NCBI RefSeq assembly: GCF_000213555.1 | Contig: NZ_GL891982.1 | Coordinates: forward strand, 209,910-273,909 | DNA length: 64,000 nt | Origin: Dysgonomonas gadei ATCC BAA-286 | Lineage (GTDB): Bacteria; Bacteroidota; Bacteroidia; Bacteroidales; Dysgonomonadaceae | Direction: 5' to 3' | In this document: positions 7,994-15,962 of the stretch, piece by piece | How positions within the stretch are numbered: the first letter of the stretch is position 1 | Layout of the letters: each line of letters begins with the position of its first letter | Program-made: the position numbers and the translations under genes | Notes under the pieces: generated by a model | What the model was told of the DNA's origin: nothing | The model's database searches: none | What the model saw: the letters and a program-made list of their open reading frames with translations, nothing else

Positions 7994-10357
7994 CTACAGG
8001 CTGTATGCCAGCGTAAACAGGTAGTTGCGAGGCATACTCGGCACCATCTGAGTACCCAATGACTGATTATAATATTTCTCATCAAATACATTATTGACAT
8101 TCGCTCTTAGCTGTATTCCATTTTTCAGCTTATATGAAATACCCAGATCGGTCAGCCAATATGCGGGATATACGACACCTTTGTCGACTGTTCTGTATAC
8201 ATTATCGGTGTAAGAAACTGTCAGATTGAAACCCAGATTGCTGAACACCCCCTTAGATATCCGGTAGTTTCCCGCCGCAAAAAATGTATTTTTGGGAATT
8301 CCTGCCAGACGCATTCCTTTTTGCACCTCTTCTTCCAAGTATTCATTTTTCTTTATATCGCGGATAGTAGCGTCGGTATAACCATAACCGAAAGACAGGG
8401 CTGCATTATCTACAGGGGTAAGCGTCAATTCCAACTCAAAGCCTTTCGATTCCGATGATCCTACAACGCCTACTACGCTTTTTGTTACTCCGTCTTCGAC
8501 CACTCCTGTCTTCAACGTTTTCTTTTCATTGTTTTTACGGATATAGAATGCGCTTGCTGTCGCCTGTAAGATGTTATTGCGAGAATATCGTACACCGATT
8601 TCCCCCTGATATCCCGTCTGAGGTTTGAATGCCTGATCTCCGTCTTTGGGTTCGAACCTGTTACCTTCGGCATTGATATAGATAATGTTAGAACTTACTA
8701 TATCCCGGTACGGCATAAAGAAATTGGCAAAAGATCCATATACAGAAAGATTTGTAGCAGGTAAATAAACCACGCCAAGCCTGTATGTAAAAGCGGAAGT
8801 TGTAGTTTTGTCGAATTCAGGTTGATCTGAATATTTCCGTTCTTTTGATATTGGATTTATTGTGGCTGTGGCTGTTTTAAACAAAAAATGATCGAAACGG
8901 CCGGAAGCCATCACTTTAAACTGATTCGAGAGTTCCAGTAAGTTCTGAAGATAAATACCATTTGTAATATTACGTGTCGCGGTTCCTGCGCTAAAATGAG
9001 GGTCCATATATCCCATACTGTGAGGATTATAAACAGGGACTTTAGAGTTCAAGCCAGGTCCGTCAATTAAATCAGAAAGTTGATAAGTTTTGTTTGTTTG
9101 AGGATTTGTACCTCCATAACCACGATAAGTATTGCGATAAAAACAAACGAAATTGTATCCTCCCAAATAATTATATTTCATACCGTTGTCGAACTCAATT
9201 TTCCCCGATGCTTCTAGCTGTTCGTTTATCACATGCACTGTATAAGCAAAACGTAATGGATATGTGAGTTGTACAGTATCCAAAGAAATATATTGCTTTG
9301 TTTGTTCCTTTGTTTTGGCATCGACCTTCATATAATAATGACTGTATATAGGATCGGCACTTTCCATATAGGACAATGTTTCGGTACTGAAATAGTCTAT
9401 ATTATCGTAATTATAGGCCAATCTGTTTTCAATCTTTAACGATTCCGATACCTTATTACTATAGCGGACAGAGACATTCGAGCCGTTATTTATCATAAAA
9501 TCAGATTCATTGTTGTACCGCCACCTCCTGTTCAGGCCGGGAAGCATATCCCCTTTCGACAAATATTTACTGCCATCCGTATTATAAACATCATTCGCCA
9601 TAAGCTGGGGCAGGCCAATCTCCGTGCCATACCAGTCACGGTTAAAGCCGGCGCGTATATCCAGTTCCTGCTTGGCATCCAATTGTCCGCCCAAAGCGAA
9701 ATAGCCGGAGAAGCGTTTGTCGTTGGTATATCTGTAACCTTCATTATCCGACCAGTTAACGACAGCTCTGTAATTGAACGGACCGAAAAATTTTCCACCG
9801 AAATCAATCATAGCCCTCTTATTATCCCATGACCCGTAGCTCATCAGTGCATTTAATGTGTTCTTTGATGTCGGTGCTTTTCTAATCACGTTCAGAACAC
9901 CACCGACTGTAGAATGCCCGTACAGAACAGAAGCCGGCCCTTTGAGCAATTCGATAGACTCTACCGAAGACAAATCGGGTAAAGGAGCAGAATTAGTAAT
10001 AGAAGTACGTTCATCTCTCACCCCATCTATCATTATCGGTGTAAAATCGAATCCCCGAACTTCAAATTGCTGATATGCACCATAGGTAGTACGCATACGG
10101 GTGTTAGGCAAGAACTTTACAGCATCCTGCATATTCACAATACCTCTCATATCCAGGGTATTTGCCGATACTGTAGTTACAGAAAGCGGCAAATATTGGA
10201 GAGGCACGTTGAGTTTGCCTACTTCGTTCTTTTTCAGATTAGTACCCACAACCTCTACTTCCCGAATAGAGAAGATCGTGTCTGTCATATTTTTATTTTG
10301 GGCAAATACATTGCCTATCATCATGGTACCGATGATTATATATAGATATTTTTTCAT
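7994..10357 (-). CDS. TonB-dependent siderophore-type receptor
   Basis: A 787-residue outer-membrane receptor with a signal peptide (MKKYLYIIIGTMMIGNVFAQ). It lacks the carboxypeptidase-regulatory N-domain carried by its neighbour. The plug at about 40-165 has QFEVRGFDFTPIMIDG and ELLKGPASVLYG, typical of siderophore receptors. The rest is a beta-barrel ending in MPRNYLFTLAYSL; the last residue is Leu rather than the usual Phe. The gene is 17 bp after cbiK and 3 bp before the PepSY gene in the riboswitch operon. It probably imports a metal chelate or corrinoid; co-regulation with cobalamin genes points to cobalt or cobamide rather than iron, but this is inference. Confidence 0.85.
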   Translation of the reverse strand: MKKYLYIIIGTMMIGNVFAQNKNMTDTIFSIREVEVVGTNLKKNEVGKLNVPLQYLPLSVTTVSANTLDMRGIVNMQDAVKFLPNTRMRTTYGAYQQFEVRGFDFTPIMIDGVRDERTSITNSAPLPDLSSVESIELLKGPASVLYGHSTVGGVLNVIRKAPTSKNTLNALMSYGSWDNKRAMIDFGGKFFGPFNYRAVVNWSDNEGYRYTNDKRFSGYFALGGQLDAKQELDIRAGFNRDWYGTEIGLPQLMANDVYNTDGSKYLSKGDMLPGLNRRWRYNNESDFMINNGSNVSVRYSNKVSESLKIENRLAYNYDNIDYFSTETLSYMESADPIYSHYYMKVDAKTKEQTKQYISLDTVQLTYPLRFAYTVHVINEQLEASGKIEFDNGMKYNYLGGYNFVCFYRNTYRGYGGTNPQTNKTYQLSDLIDGPGLNSKVPVYNPHSMGYMDPHFSAGTATRNITNGIYLQNLLELSNQFKVMASGRFDHFLFKTATATINPISKERKYSDQPEFDKTTTSAFTYRLGVVYLPATNLSVYGSFANFFMPYRDIVSSNIIYINAEGNRFEPKDGDQAFKPQTGYQGEIGVRYSRNNILQATASAFYIRKNNEKKTLKTGVVEDGVTKSVVGVVGSSESKGFELELTLTPVDNAALSFGYGYTDATIRDIKKNEYLEEEVQKGMRLAGIPKNTFFAAGNYRISKGVFSNLGFNLTVSYTDNVYRTVDKGVVYPAYWLTDLGISYKLKNGIQLRANVNNVFDEKYYNQSLGTQMVPSMPRNYLFTLAYSL

Positions 10358-10374
10358 TTGTTTTTTGTCTTTTA

Positions 10375-11301
10375 TTAATGCATTACTTCCCCCGTAACTT
10401 CATAGATGGCTTTTTTCTTCATTATCCCGATTTTACGGTGTCCGGCTTTAAATTTGAGATGGGAAATATACAAGTCCTGTATCGCTGGATTTTCCCCCAA
10501 GCCTTTCAACTGAAGTTCCACTGTGAATCCTTCTTCTTCCAAATCATTCTTCCAGTCTTCGGCAATATCATTTTTTGCATGTTCACCAGCCACAAACATA
10601 AAAGGAGTCAGCACAACTTTCTTCAGACCCGAAGCTTTCAGCTGCGCCAGCATGTCTTCAAAAGCGGGATAGCCTTCTATCGTACCCACAAAATGATTTT
10701 TATGCCCCTTTGCTTTCAGCATGTAATCGAGCATTGCATATTGAGCCGTAGTAGCATCGTATGTTCCGTGTCCTACCCAGACATAAGCTATCTTACCGTC
10801 AGTATCGTCTGTCAGTATTTCTGTTACCTTTTCATAATCTTCAGGAGTGTAAAGCAAGGGATTACCGATGCGTATATCTTTAAACAAGGGCTCCACTTCG
10901 TCTACATTCTTTTCCAGTGATTCCATTTCCACTCCGTCGATAATCGTAGATGCCTGTATCAAAACATGGGTATATCCATCTGCATGTAATTGTTTCAAAG
11001 CCTCTAACGGATTCTGTTTATTTATCCCCCGTTCGCCCAAGCGTTTGATAATTATACGCGAGGTATATGCCTCACACAGTTCCACCTCAGGAAATTCTTT
11101 CCTCACTTTATCATTCAGTGCATCTATGGTCAGCTCACGGGTATCGGCATGTGTAGTTCCAAAATGCACCATCAGAATAGCAGCCTTATCTCCCGGCTTC
11201 ATCGTTTTGAAGAAATCGGAATGCTCATAATTTCCACCACCATGAGCAAAAAACGGTAAGACTGTAATATATAGTAATATAGTTGCTAAAATCTTTTTCA
11301 T
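10375..11301 (-). CDS. cbiK: Sirohydrochlorin cobaltochelatase, exported form (CbiK, CbiKp-like)
   Basis: The 308-residue protein matches the anaerobic-pathway cobaltochelatase CbiK, which inserts Co2+ into sirohydrochlorin. MVHFGTTHADTR near residue 44, a His in VWVGHGTYDATT (about 177) and a His in VAGEHAKNDIAED (about 242) correspond to conserved family regions, the last two being candidate metal-site histidines. Unlike cytoplasmic CbiK it starts with a clear signal peptide (MKKILATILLYITVLPFFA), so it should be periplasmic, as described for CbiKp of Desulfovibrio. It lies 9 bp after the first TonB receptor and 17 bp before the second. Periplasmic placement between two receptors suggests a scavenging, metal-handling or transport role rather than, or beside, biosynthesis. 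Confidence 0.9.
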   Translation of the reverse strand: MKKILATILLYITVLPFFAHGGGNYEHSDFFKTMKPGDKAAILMVHFGTTHADTRELTIDALNDKVRKEFPEVELCEAYTSRIIIKRLGERGINKQNPLEALKQLHADGYTHVLIQASTIIDGVEMESLEKNVDEVEPLFKDIRIGNPLLYTPEDYEKVTEILTDDTDGKIAYVWVGHGTYDATTAQYAMLDYMLKAKGHKNHFVGTIEGYPAFEDMLAQLKASGLKKVVLTPFMFVAGEHAKNDIAEDWKNDLEEEGFTVELQLKGLGENPAIQDLYISHLKFKAGHRKIGIMKKKAIYEVTGEVMH

Positions 11302-11310
11302 ATATCCTGA

Positions 11311-13488
11311 TTATTTGCTAAACTTTAAAGACAAACTCACATAGAAAACCCGTCCGGGAGACAGTGTAGCATAATTTGCGCCGAAAGGCTTGTCGTCCAC
11401 AAAATCAAAAATATTTTCGATACCGAAGCCCGGTTCTACAACAAAACCGTTGAAATTCTTCAAACGATGGCGGGTAGCCAGATTCCATTGATTATATGCG
11501 CGCGCAGGATCTTTATCTCCCATATAACGGCTGCTCTGTATCCGTCCGTTAAAGTTTATGTTCGAATCTACAATCCACCATTTTTTATTCCAGTTTACAT
11601 TTCCTGTACCGATATGCTTGCTGGAACGTACCAACGGCTTACCTGTATCATAATCCTTGGAATTTACATAACTGTAGCCCAACCCTACACTCAGTCCTGC
11701 TCCGAGATATGAATTCACTGAGGTTTCGAATCCGTTTACACGAGCTCTGGATGAATTGGTGTATTCCTGTTTTTTCTTTATCCCTTCATTCTTTTCGTCT
11801 TCGGTTATCGTTTCGGTAATATCCCTTGTCTGGATAATATTCTTTATCCGGTTGATATACCCTGTAACCGAAACTGTCAGAAAATCGTTGTGATATTCGG
11901 TATTCAAAGAGTAATAGTTGGATGATTCCGGCTTCAGACCGGAATTGCCAAGACTTAATGTAGAACGCGTTATGGTTCTTGTATATAATTCTTTCATATC
12001 CGGAGCGCGGAATCCGGCCGAATAAGACGCCCTGAAATTGAAATGATCGAGCGAATACATTCCCGACAACTTCGGCGTAAACCTGTTTCCAAATGCTTCA
12101 TTATAAACATAGCGGAAGCCGGGTACGAATTGCAGTTTGCTATCCAGCAGCTTTATCTCATCCTGCGCATATACCGAATATGTATATACATCTCTTGACC
12201 CGTCTTTTGTATCCGACTGGCTTTCGATATAGTCCAACTGGTATTGCGTTCCTACCGAAAGACGATTGTACTTTCCTAAATTGAATATGCCTTTCAGATT
12301 GGCATCATAGTATTTCTGTCTTCTTTCTTTCGATTCTTCTCCGTTTTTATAATTACCATCATCCTTGATGTATTCACGGTAATATTCAAAATTGTCAGTA
12401 TATAAGTCCAATGTAATTACAGCCAGATCTTTAAGCATATACCTTGCTCCCGCTCCTATATTGTAATCTTCATATTTCATATTATACGCATATGACGATA
12501 CTGGTCTTTTCAGCTTCTTGTCATAGAGGCTTCCTTCTGCGTATATGCTTAGAGATTTAGCCGGCTTTACTGTGAATTTCTGACTCACCACATCAGAATA
12601 ATTCGTGTTCACAGCCATTTTATCAGTATCTATCAACTTATCTCCCGATGTTTCCTGTGTGTTCAACTGCCAGCCATCGCTTTGGTTGCGCTGAAAAGAA
12701 GTTGATGAGGACAGCCATTTGTAATTCACATCAGCGTTTATAGCCTGCGAAAATTGGCCATATTCGGCATAGCGGGTATCGGATGTTATATAGATGGATT
12801 CTTTAGGATTCTCAGTGATAATATTGATAACCCCTCCCATTGCCTCGGATCCATATAATGCAGATGCAGCACCTTTCAACACCTCTATACGCTTTACATT
12901 CTTCATATTTATCCGCGACAGGTCTGTATTACCCGACACATCTCCTGCCAGTTTCTTTCCATCTACCAATACAAGGATGTAACGATTGCTTAATCCGTTC
13001 ATCTGCATATACGAACCCATAGCGTTAGTCATGAAAGAGAAGGATGGACTGATGGACATCATGGCATTTTCGAATGTAGGGACATTTATATTCTCCAGTT
13101 CCTTTTTGGTTATCATATCCATTGCTACAGGGGTATTCTTTAATCTGTTGTGCGTACCTGTACCTGTAACTACTACTTCATTAAGTTTCAGTGGGGATTT
13201 TTTTAAGACAAATAAGATATCCTCGCGGGAAGATGCAATATCAATCTTAGCTCCATTGTAGTCGAGCGTCGATGCTCTTAATGTGTGTTTGCCGTCGGGT
13301 AATCTCTGCAAACTAAACTCTCCGTTCTCGTCCGTCGAAGTTCCCAGTGTGGTATATTCGATCCATACACTGGCACCCGCAACAGGTTTCTCATTTTCAT
13401 CCACGACTTTTCCCTTTAAGGTCATTTGAGCAAATGCCATGTTTACAATACAGCACAAGATGGCTGTAACCAATACTTTTTTTCTCAT
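11311..13488 (-). CDS. TonB-dependent receptor under cobalamin riboswitch control (BtuB-like)
   Basis: The true start is 13488 (MRKKVLVTAILCCIVNMAFA, a signal peptide), giving 725 residues; the open frame up to 13602 is riboswitch sequence. Residues about 21-90 form a carboxypeptidase-regulatory-like domain typical of Bacteroidota receptors (LKGKVVDENEKPVAGAS). A plug follows with NEVVVTGTGTHNRLKN and EVLKGAASALYGSEAMGG, then a beta-barrel ending in VFYVSLSLKFSK. It is the first gene after the riboswitch and of an eight-gene operon. A receptor in this position most likely imports cobalamin or a related corrinoid such as cobinamide. Substrate specificity cannot be read from the sequence. Confidence 0.9.
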   Translation of the reverse strand: MRKKVLVTAILCCIVNMAFAQMTLKGKVVDENEKPVAGASVWIEYTTLGTSTDENGEFSLQRLPDGKHTLRASTLDYNGAKIDIASSREDILFVLKKSPLKLNEVVVTGTGTHNRLKNTPVAMDMITKKELENINVPTFENAMMSISPSFSFMTNAMGSYMQMNGLSNRYILVLVDGKKLAGDVSGNTDLSRINMKNVKRIEVLKGAASALYGSEAMGGVINIITENPKESIYITSDTRYAEYGQFSQAINADVNYKWLSSSTSFQRNQSDGWQLNTQETSGDKLIDTDKMAVNTNYSDVVSQKFTVKPAKSLSIYAEGSLYDKKLKRPVSSYAYNMKYEDYNIGAGARYMLKDLAVITLDLYTDNFEYYREYIKDDGNYKNGEESKERRQKYYDANLKGIFNLGKYNRLSVGTQYQLDYIESQSDTKDGSRDVYTYSVYAQDEIKLLDSKLQFVPGFRYVYNEAFGNRFTPKLSGMYSLDHFNFRASYSAGFRAPDMKELYTRTITRSTLSLGNSGLKPESSNYYSLNTEYHNDFLTVSVTGYINRIKNIIQTRDITETITEDEKNEGIKKKQEYTNSSRARVNGFETSVNSYLGAGLSVGLGYSYVNSKDYDTGKPLVRSSKHIGTGNVNWNKKWWIVDSNINFNGRIQSSRYMGDKDPARAYNQWNLATRHRLKNFNGFVVEPGFGIENIFDFVDDKPFGANYATLSPGRVFYVSLSLKFSK

Positions 13489-13516
13489 TAAAATGCGAAG
13501 TATAATGTTAGTAATT

Positions 13517-13538
13517 ATATTCTTGGCCCCGAGAATAT
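13517..13538 (-). promoter_or_regulatory. Hairpin between riboswitch and start codon (possible expression platform)
   Basis: A 7-bp perfect stem (ATATTCT/AGAATAT) with an 8-base loop containing GGGG-type sequence lies between the aptamer 3' end and the receptor start codon at 13488. It has no following T-run, so it does not resemble an intrinsic terminator. It may take part in translational control or in a pseudoknot with the aptamer. Confidence 0.4.
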
Positions 13539-13552
13539 TTAATTTATTGTAT

Positions 13553-13842
13553 GCTAGGCAGGTTTCCTGACTTACTCCATCTTTGAACGGCCTTCCCGAC
13601 ATTCAGTTAACAGTGAGCAGTTAACAGTTAACAAAGAATTGATAACAGTTGACTGATGCATGGTAACTTTCAATCAGTGGTATTTGGTCTTGTTCAAAGA
13701 CTTTTTTCAGAAACATTGTTAACTGATGACTGTTAACTGTTAACTGAATAGAGCTTACAGTAGCGGGCACTGTTCCGGACTTTAACCGGATTCCCTTTTA
13801 TGTAAAAAGACGGATGTCTGTTTACATCACCTTAGCGGCGGC
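13553..13842 (-). promoter_or_regulatory. Cobalamin riboswitch
   Basis: Read on the minus strand, the 5' part has AAAGGGAATCCGGT, a matching TCCGG partner, GTGCCCGCTACTGTAAGC, a CCACTG element (13674-13680) and GGGAAGGC, and the 3' part ends in AGTCAGGAAACCTGCCT. All are hallmarks of the cobalamin aptamer. It precedes the TonB receptor and so should repress the whole operon when cobalamin is plentiful. The element is longer than usual because the arm between TGTAAGC and GGGAAGG is extended to about 150 nt by an inverted repeat (13601-13750). Confidence 0.93.
13601..13750. repeat. Inverted repeat of GTTAAC units inside the riboswitch
   Basis: The arms at about 13601-13634 and 13716-13750 are imperfect inverted copies built from AGTTAACAGT-type units; the first 13 bases of each arm match exactly. 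The intervening part holds the CCACTG element and a small GTCTT/AAGAC hairpin. The pairing would make one long arm, leaving the conserved core intact. Similar AACTGTTAAC-like units occur in other gaps of the window. Confidence 0.8.
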
Positions 13843-13849
13843 AAAGTTA
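13842..13849 (-). promoter_or_regulatory. Promoter -7 box for the cobalamin operon
   Basis: On the minus strand this is TAACTTTG, an exact TAnnTTTG match. It abuts the 5' end of the aptamer, so transcription would begin at or within a few bases of the riboswitch start. No good -33 TTTG is seen. Confidence 0.55.
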
Positions 13850-13943
13850 ATTTTTTTAAATATCAGAAAAAAGTATTTAAGGAAATAATTTGCAAGTATA
13901 TTATTTTCTATACACCGATACGGGTTTCATATCCCATATTTTA

Positions 13944-13951
13944 TACTTTTG
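13944..13951 (+). promoter_or_regulatory. Promoter -7 box for cbiA/cobB
   Basis: TACTTTTG is an exact TAnnTTTG match 20 bp before the ATG of the cobyrinate amidase gene. It implies a short 5' leader without a riboswitch, so this gene is not obviously under cobalamin control. Confidence 0.55.
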
Positions 13952-13970
13952 CTGAAGAAAAAGAAGAATC

Positions 13971-15269
13971 ATGGCATATACATCCCATTTCCTTATCTCG
14001 GCAATAGCGTCCGGTTCCGGTAAAACTACAGTTACTTTAGGTTTGTTGAGAGCACTCCGAAACAGAGGACTGAGTGTACAACCGTTTAAATGCGGACCGG
14101 ACTATATAGACACGAAATATCATGTGTTGGCCGCAGGAAACGAATCGGTCAATCTCGACCTGTTCTTATCGTCAGAAAGCCATATGAAGTATTTGTATCG
14201 TAAATATTCATCGGGTAAAGATGTTTGCATTACCGAAGGTGTCATGGGACTATTCGACGGATACGACCGCATGAATGGGAGCAGTGCGCAAATAGCGGAG
14301 AAACTGGATATTCCTGTCATATTAGTCCTGAATGCGAAATCGATGGCTTATTCGGCGGCGGCGTTGCTTTATGGTTTCAAAAATTTCTCTGATAGGGTAA
14401 ATATCGCAGGTGTCATTTTCAATTTTGTAGCTTCCGAAAGCCACTATAATTTCTTAAAAGATGCCTGTCACGATGTCGGACTTGAACCATTGGGCTATCT
14501 GCCCAAGAATATGGATATAGAAATTCCATCCCGCCATCTGGGTTTGAATATCGACGAACAGTACCGCTTCGATGATTTCGCGGACAAGGCTGCTAACCTG
14601 ATAGAAAAGCATATAGACATAGATAAGCTCTTGTCCACCACTCGCAGAAATCAATCGGATATAGAGACTGCAAAAGAAGAGCACGTATCCTCACAGGGTT
14701 TAAGAATCAGTGTTGCGAAAGATGCGGCATTCAATTTCATGTACCATGAAAATATCGAATACCTGAAAAGGATAGGTATAGTGTCTTATTTCAGCCCGTT
14801 ATCGGACAAGCAGCTACCTGAATCCGATTTTATTTACCTGCCCGGAGGATACCCCGAGTTATATCTTAGCGAATTAAGTAATAACCGGACAATGCTGGAC
14901 AGCATTCACCATTATATTGAAACGGGAGGGAAAGTCCTCGCCGAATGTGGAGGCATGATGTACCTGTCTTCATCTATCTCCGATGAAAATGGTACTGAAT
15001 ACCCGATGGTAAACATTTTCGACCAAAAAGCCACAATGGAGAATATGAGGTTTAAACTGGGCTACAGGCAACTCGAGTATAATGGTATGTCACTCAAAGG
15101 ACACGAATTCCACTATTCTTCCATAAAAAGTGAACTACAAAGCGTTGCGCAACAATACACAGCCAAAGGGCAAGCCATAGATACCAAACTATTACGTTAT
15201 AAGAATGTCATTGCAGGCTATACACATCTGTACTGGGCAGATATGGACAATCTGATGGATCTATTTTAA
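13971..15269 (+). CDS. cbiA: Cobyrinate a,c-diamide synthase
   Basis: The 432-residue amidotransferase converts the a and c carboxylates of (cobalt-)cobyrinate to amides with glutamine and ATP. The N-terminal P-loop ATPase domain shows ASGSGKTT (residues 13-20) and FKCGPDYIDTKYH, typical of CbiA/CobB. The C-terminal glutamine amidotransferase domain has the nucleophile Cys326 in LAECGGMMYLSS and a His in KGHEFHYS. Length fits the family. It diverges from the riboswitch operon and completes the corrin-ring stage together with the fused Cbi enzymes. The next gene has its own promoter box, so this is probably monocistronic. Confidence 0.93.
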   Translation: MAYTSHFLISAIASGSGKTTVTLGLLRALRNRGLSVQPFKCGPDYIDTKYHVLAAGNESVNLDLFLSSESHMKYLYRKYSSGKDVCITEGVMGLFDGYDRMNGSSAQIAEKLDIPVILVLNAKSMAYSAAALLYGFKNFSDRVNIAGVIFNFVASESHYNFLKDACHDVGLEPLGYLPKNMDIEIPSRHLGLNIDEQYRFDDFADKAANLIEKHIDIDKLLSTTRRNQSDIETAKEEHVSSQGLRISVAKDAAFNFMYHENIEYLKRIGIVSYFSPLSDKQLPESDFIYLPGGYPELYLSELSNNRTMLDSIHHYIETGGKVLAECGGMMYLSSSISDENGTEYPMVNIFDQKATMENMRFKLGYRQLEYNGMSLKGHEFHYSSIKSELQSVAQQYTAKGQAIDTKLLRYKNVIAGYTHLYWADMDNLMDLF

Positions 15270-15301
15270 GAGAAGAGACTCCTGTGCATCTATTTAGTTA
15301 T

Positions 15302-15309
15302 TATATTTG
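15302..15309 (+). promoter_or_regulatory. Promoter -7 box for the DUF456 gene
   Basis: TATATTTG is an exact TAnnTTTG match 17 bp before the ATG at 15326. Confidence 0.5.
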
Positions 15310-15325
15310 TAGAAATATATAACAG

Positions 15326-15820
15326 ATGGCTATCGATATCATTCTTACTATAATAGGAGCAATTCTCATTATCACGGGCATAGTGGGTTGTATCGCACCC
15401 GTACTACCGGGTATTCCTCTCAGCTATGCTGGTATCTTTCTTTTACATCTGACGTCGAAAGTTGAATTTTCCACTCAGTTCTTAATCATATGGGCCATTG
15501 TTGTCATCATTGTACAAATACTCGACTTCTATATCCCGGTATGGGGTACCCAAAAATTCGGCGGAGGGAAGAAGGGTATTTGGGGTAGCGCGGTAGGGAT
15601 TATCTTCGGTCTGTTCTTTCTTCAACCCTTCGGTATCATCCTTTTCCCGTTTCTAGGAGCCTTTATTGGTGAACTGATAGACGGCAAAGAACCAAAGCCC
15701 GCTCTTAAGGCCGGGTTTGGAGCTTTTATCGGATTTATGGCCGGAACTGTAATGAAACTGGCTGTAGCTTTCATTCTTGCTTTTTACTTCTTCAAAGAGG
15801 TAATTGGTATCTTTTTCTGA
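15326..15820 (+). CDS. DUF456 family membrane protein
   Basis: A 164-residue inner-membrane protein with a hydrophobic, glycine-rich sequence matching DUF456. Segments at about 4-26, 28-45, 50-72, 85-108 and 130-160 are hydrophobic, with the family's glycine-rich linker YIPVWGTQKFGGGKKG. An internal GAFIGELIDGK...AGFGAFIGFMAGT stretch resembles the glycine-zipper-like part of the family. The function is unknown. It follows cbiA on the same strand but has its own promoter box, so there is no reason to tie it to cobalamin. Confidence 0.8.
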   Translation: MAIDIILTIIGAILIITGIVGCIAPVLPGIPLSYAGIFLLHLTSKVEFSTQFLIIWAIVVIIVQILDFYIPVWGTQKFGGGKKGIWGSAVGIIFGLFFLQPFGIILFPFLGAFIGELIDGKEPKPALKAGFGAFIGFMAGTVMKLAVAFILAFYFFKEVIGIFF

Positions 15821-15917
15821 AACTTTTATAGACGGCACTCTCTTTTTAACATTTACATCCACATATCACCCAAATGTTAATTAACAGATTTAAAATACAA
15901 CTAAGCTAAACGATCCC

Positions 15918-15925
15918 TATATTTG
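15918..15925 (+). promoter_or_regulatory. Promoter -7 box for the hexosaminidase gene
   Basis: TATATTTG matches TAnnTTTG exactly and lies 37 bp before the ATG at 15963. No convincing -33 box. Confidence 0.5.
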
Positions 15926-15962
15926 TATATTATAGAGAACCCTTAATTAAAATTAAATCGTT

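Noticed and set aside
13489..13602. Coding extension of the TonB receptor upstream of 13488
   Set aside because: This sequence is riboswitch and leader; the signal peptide starts at 13488.
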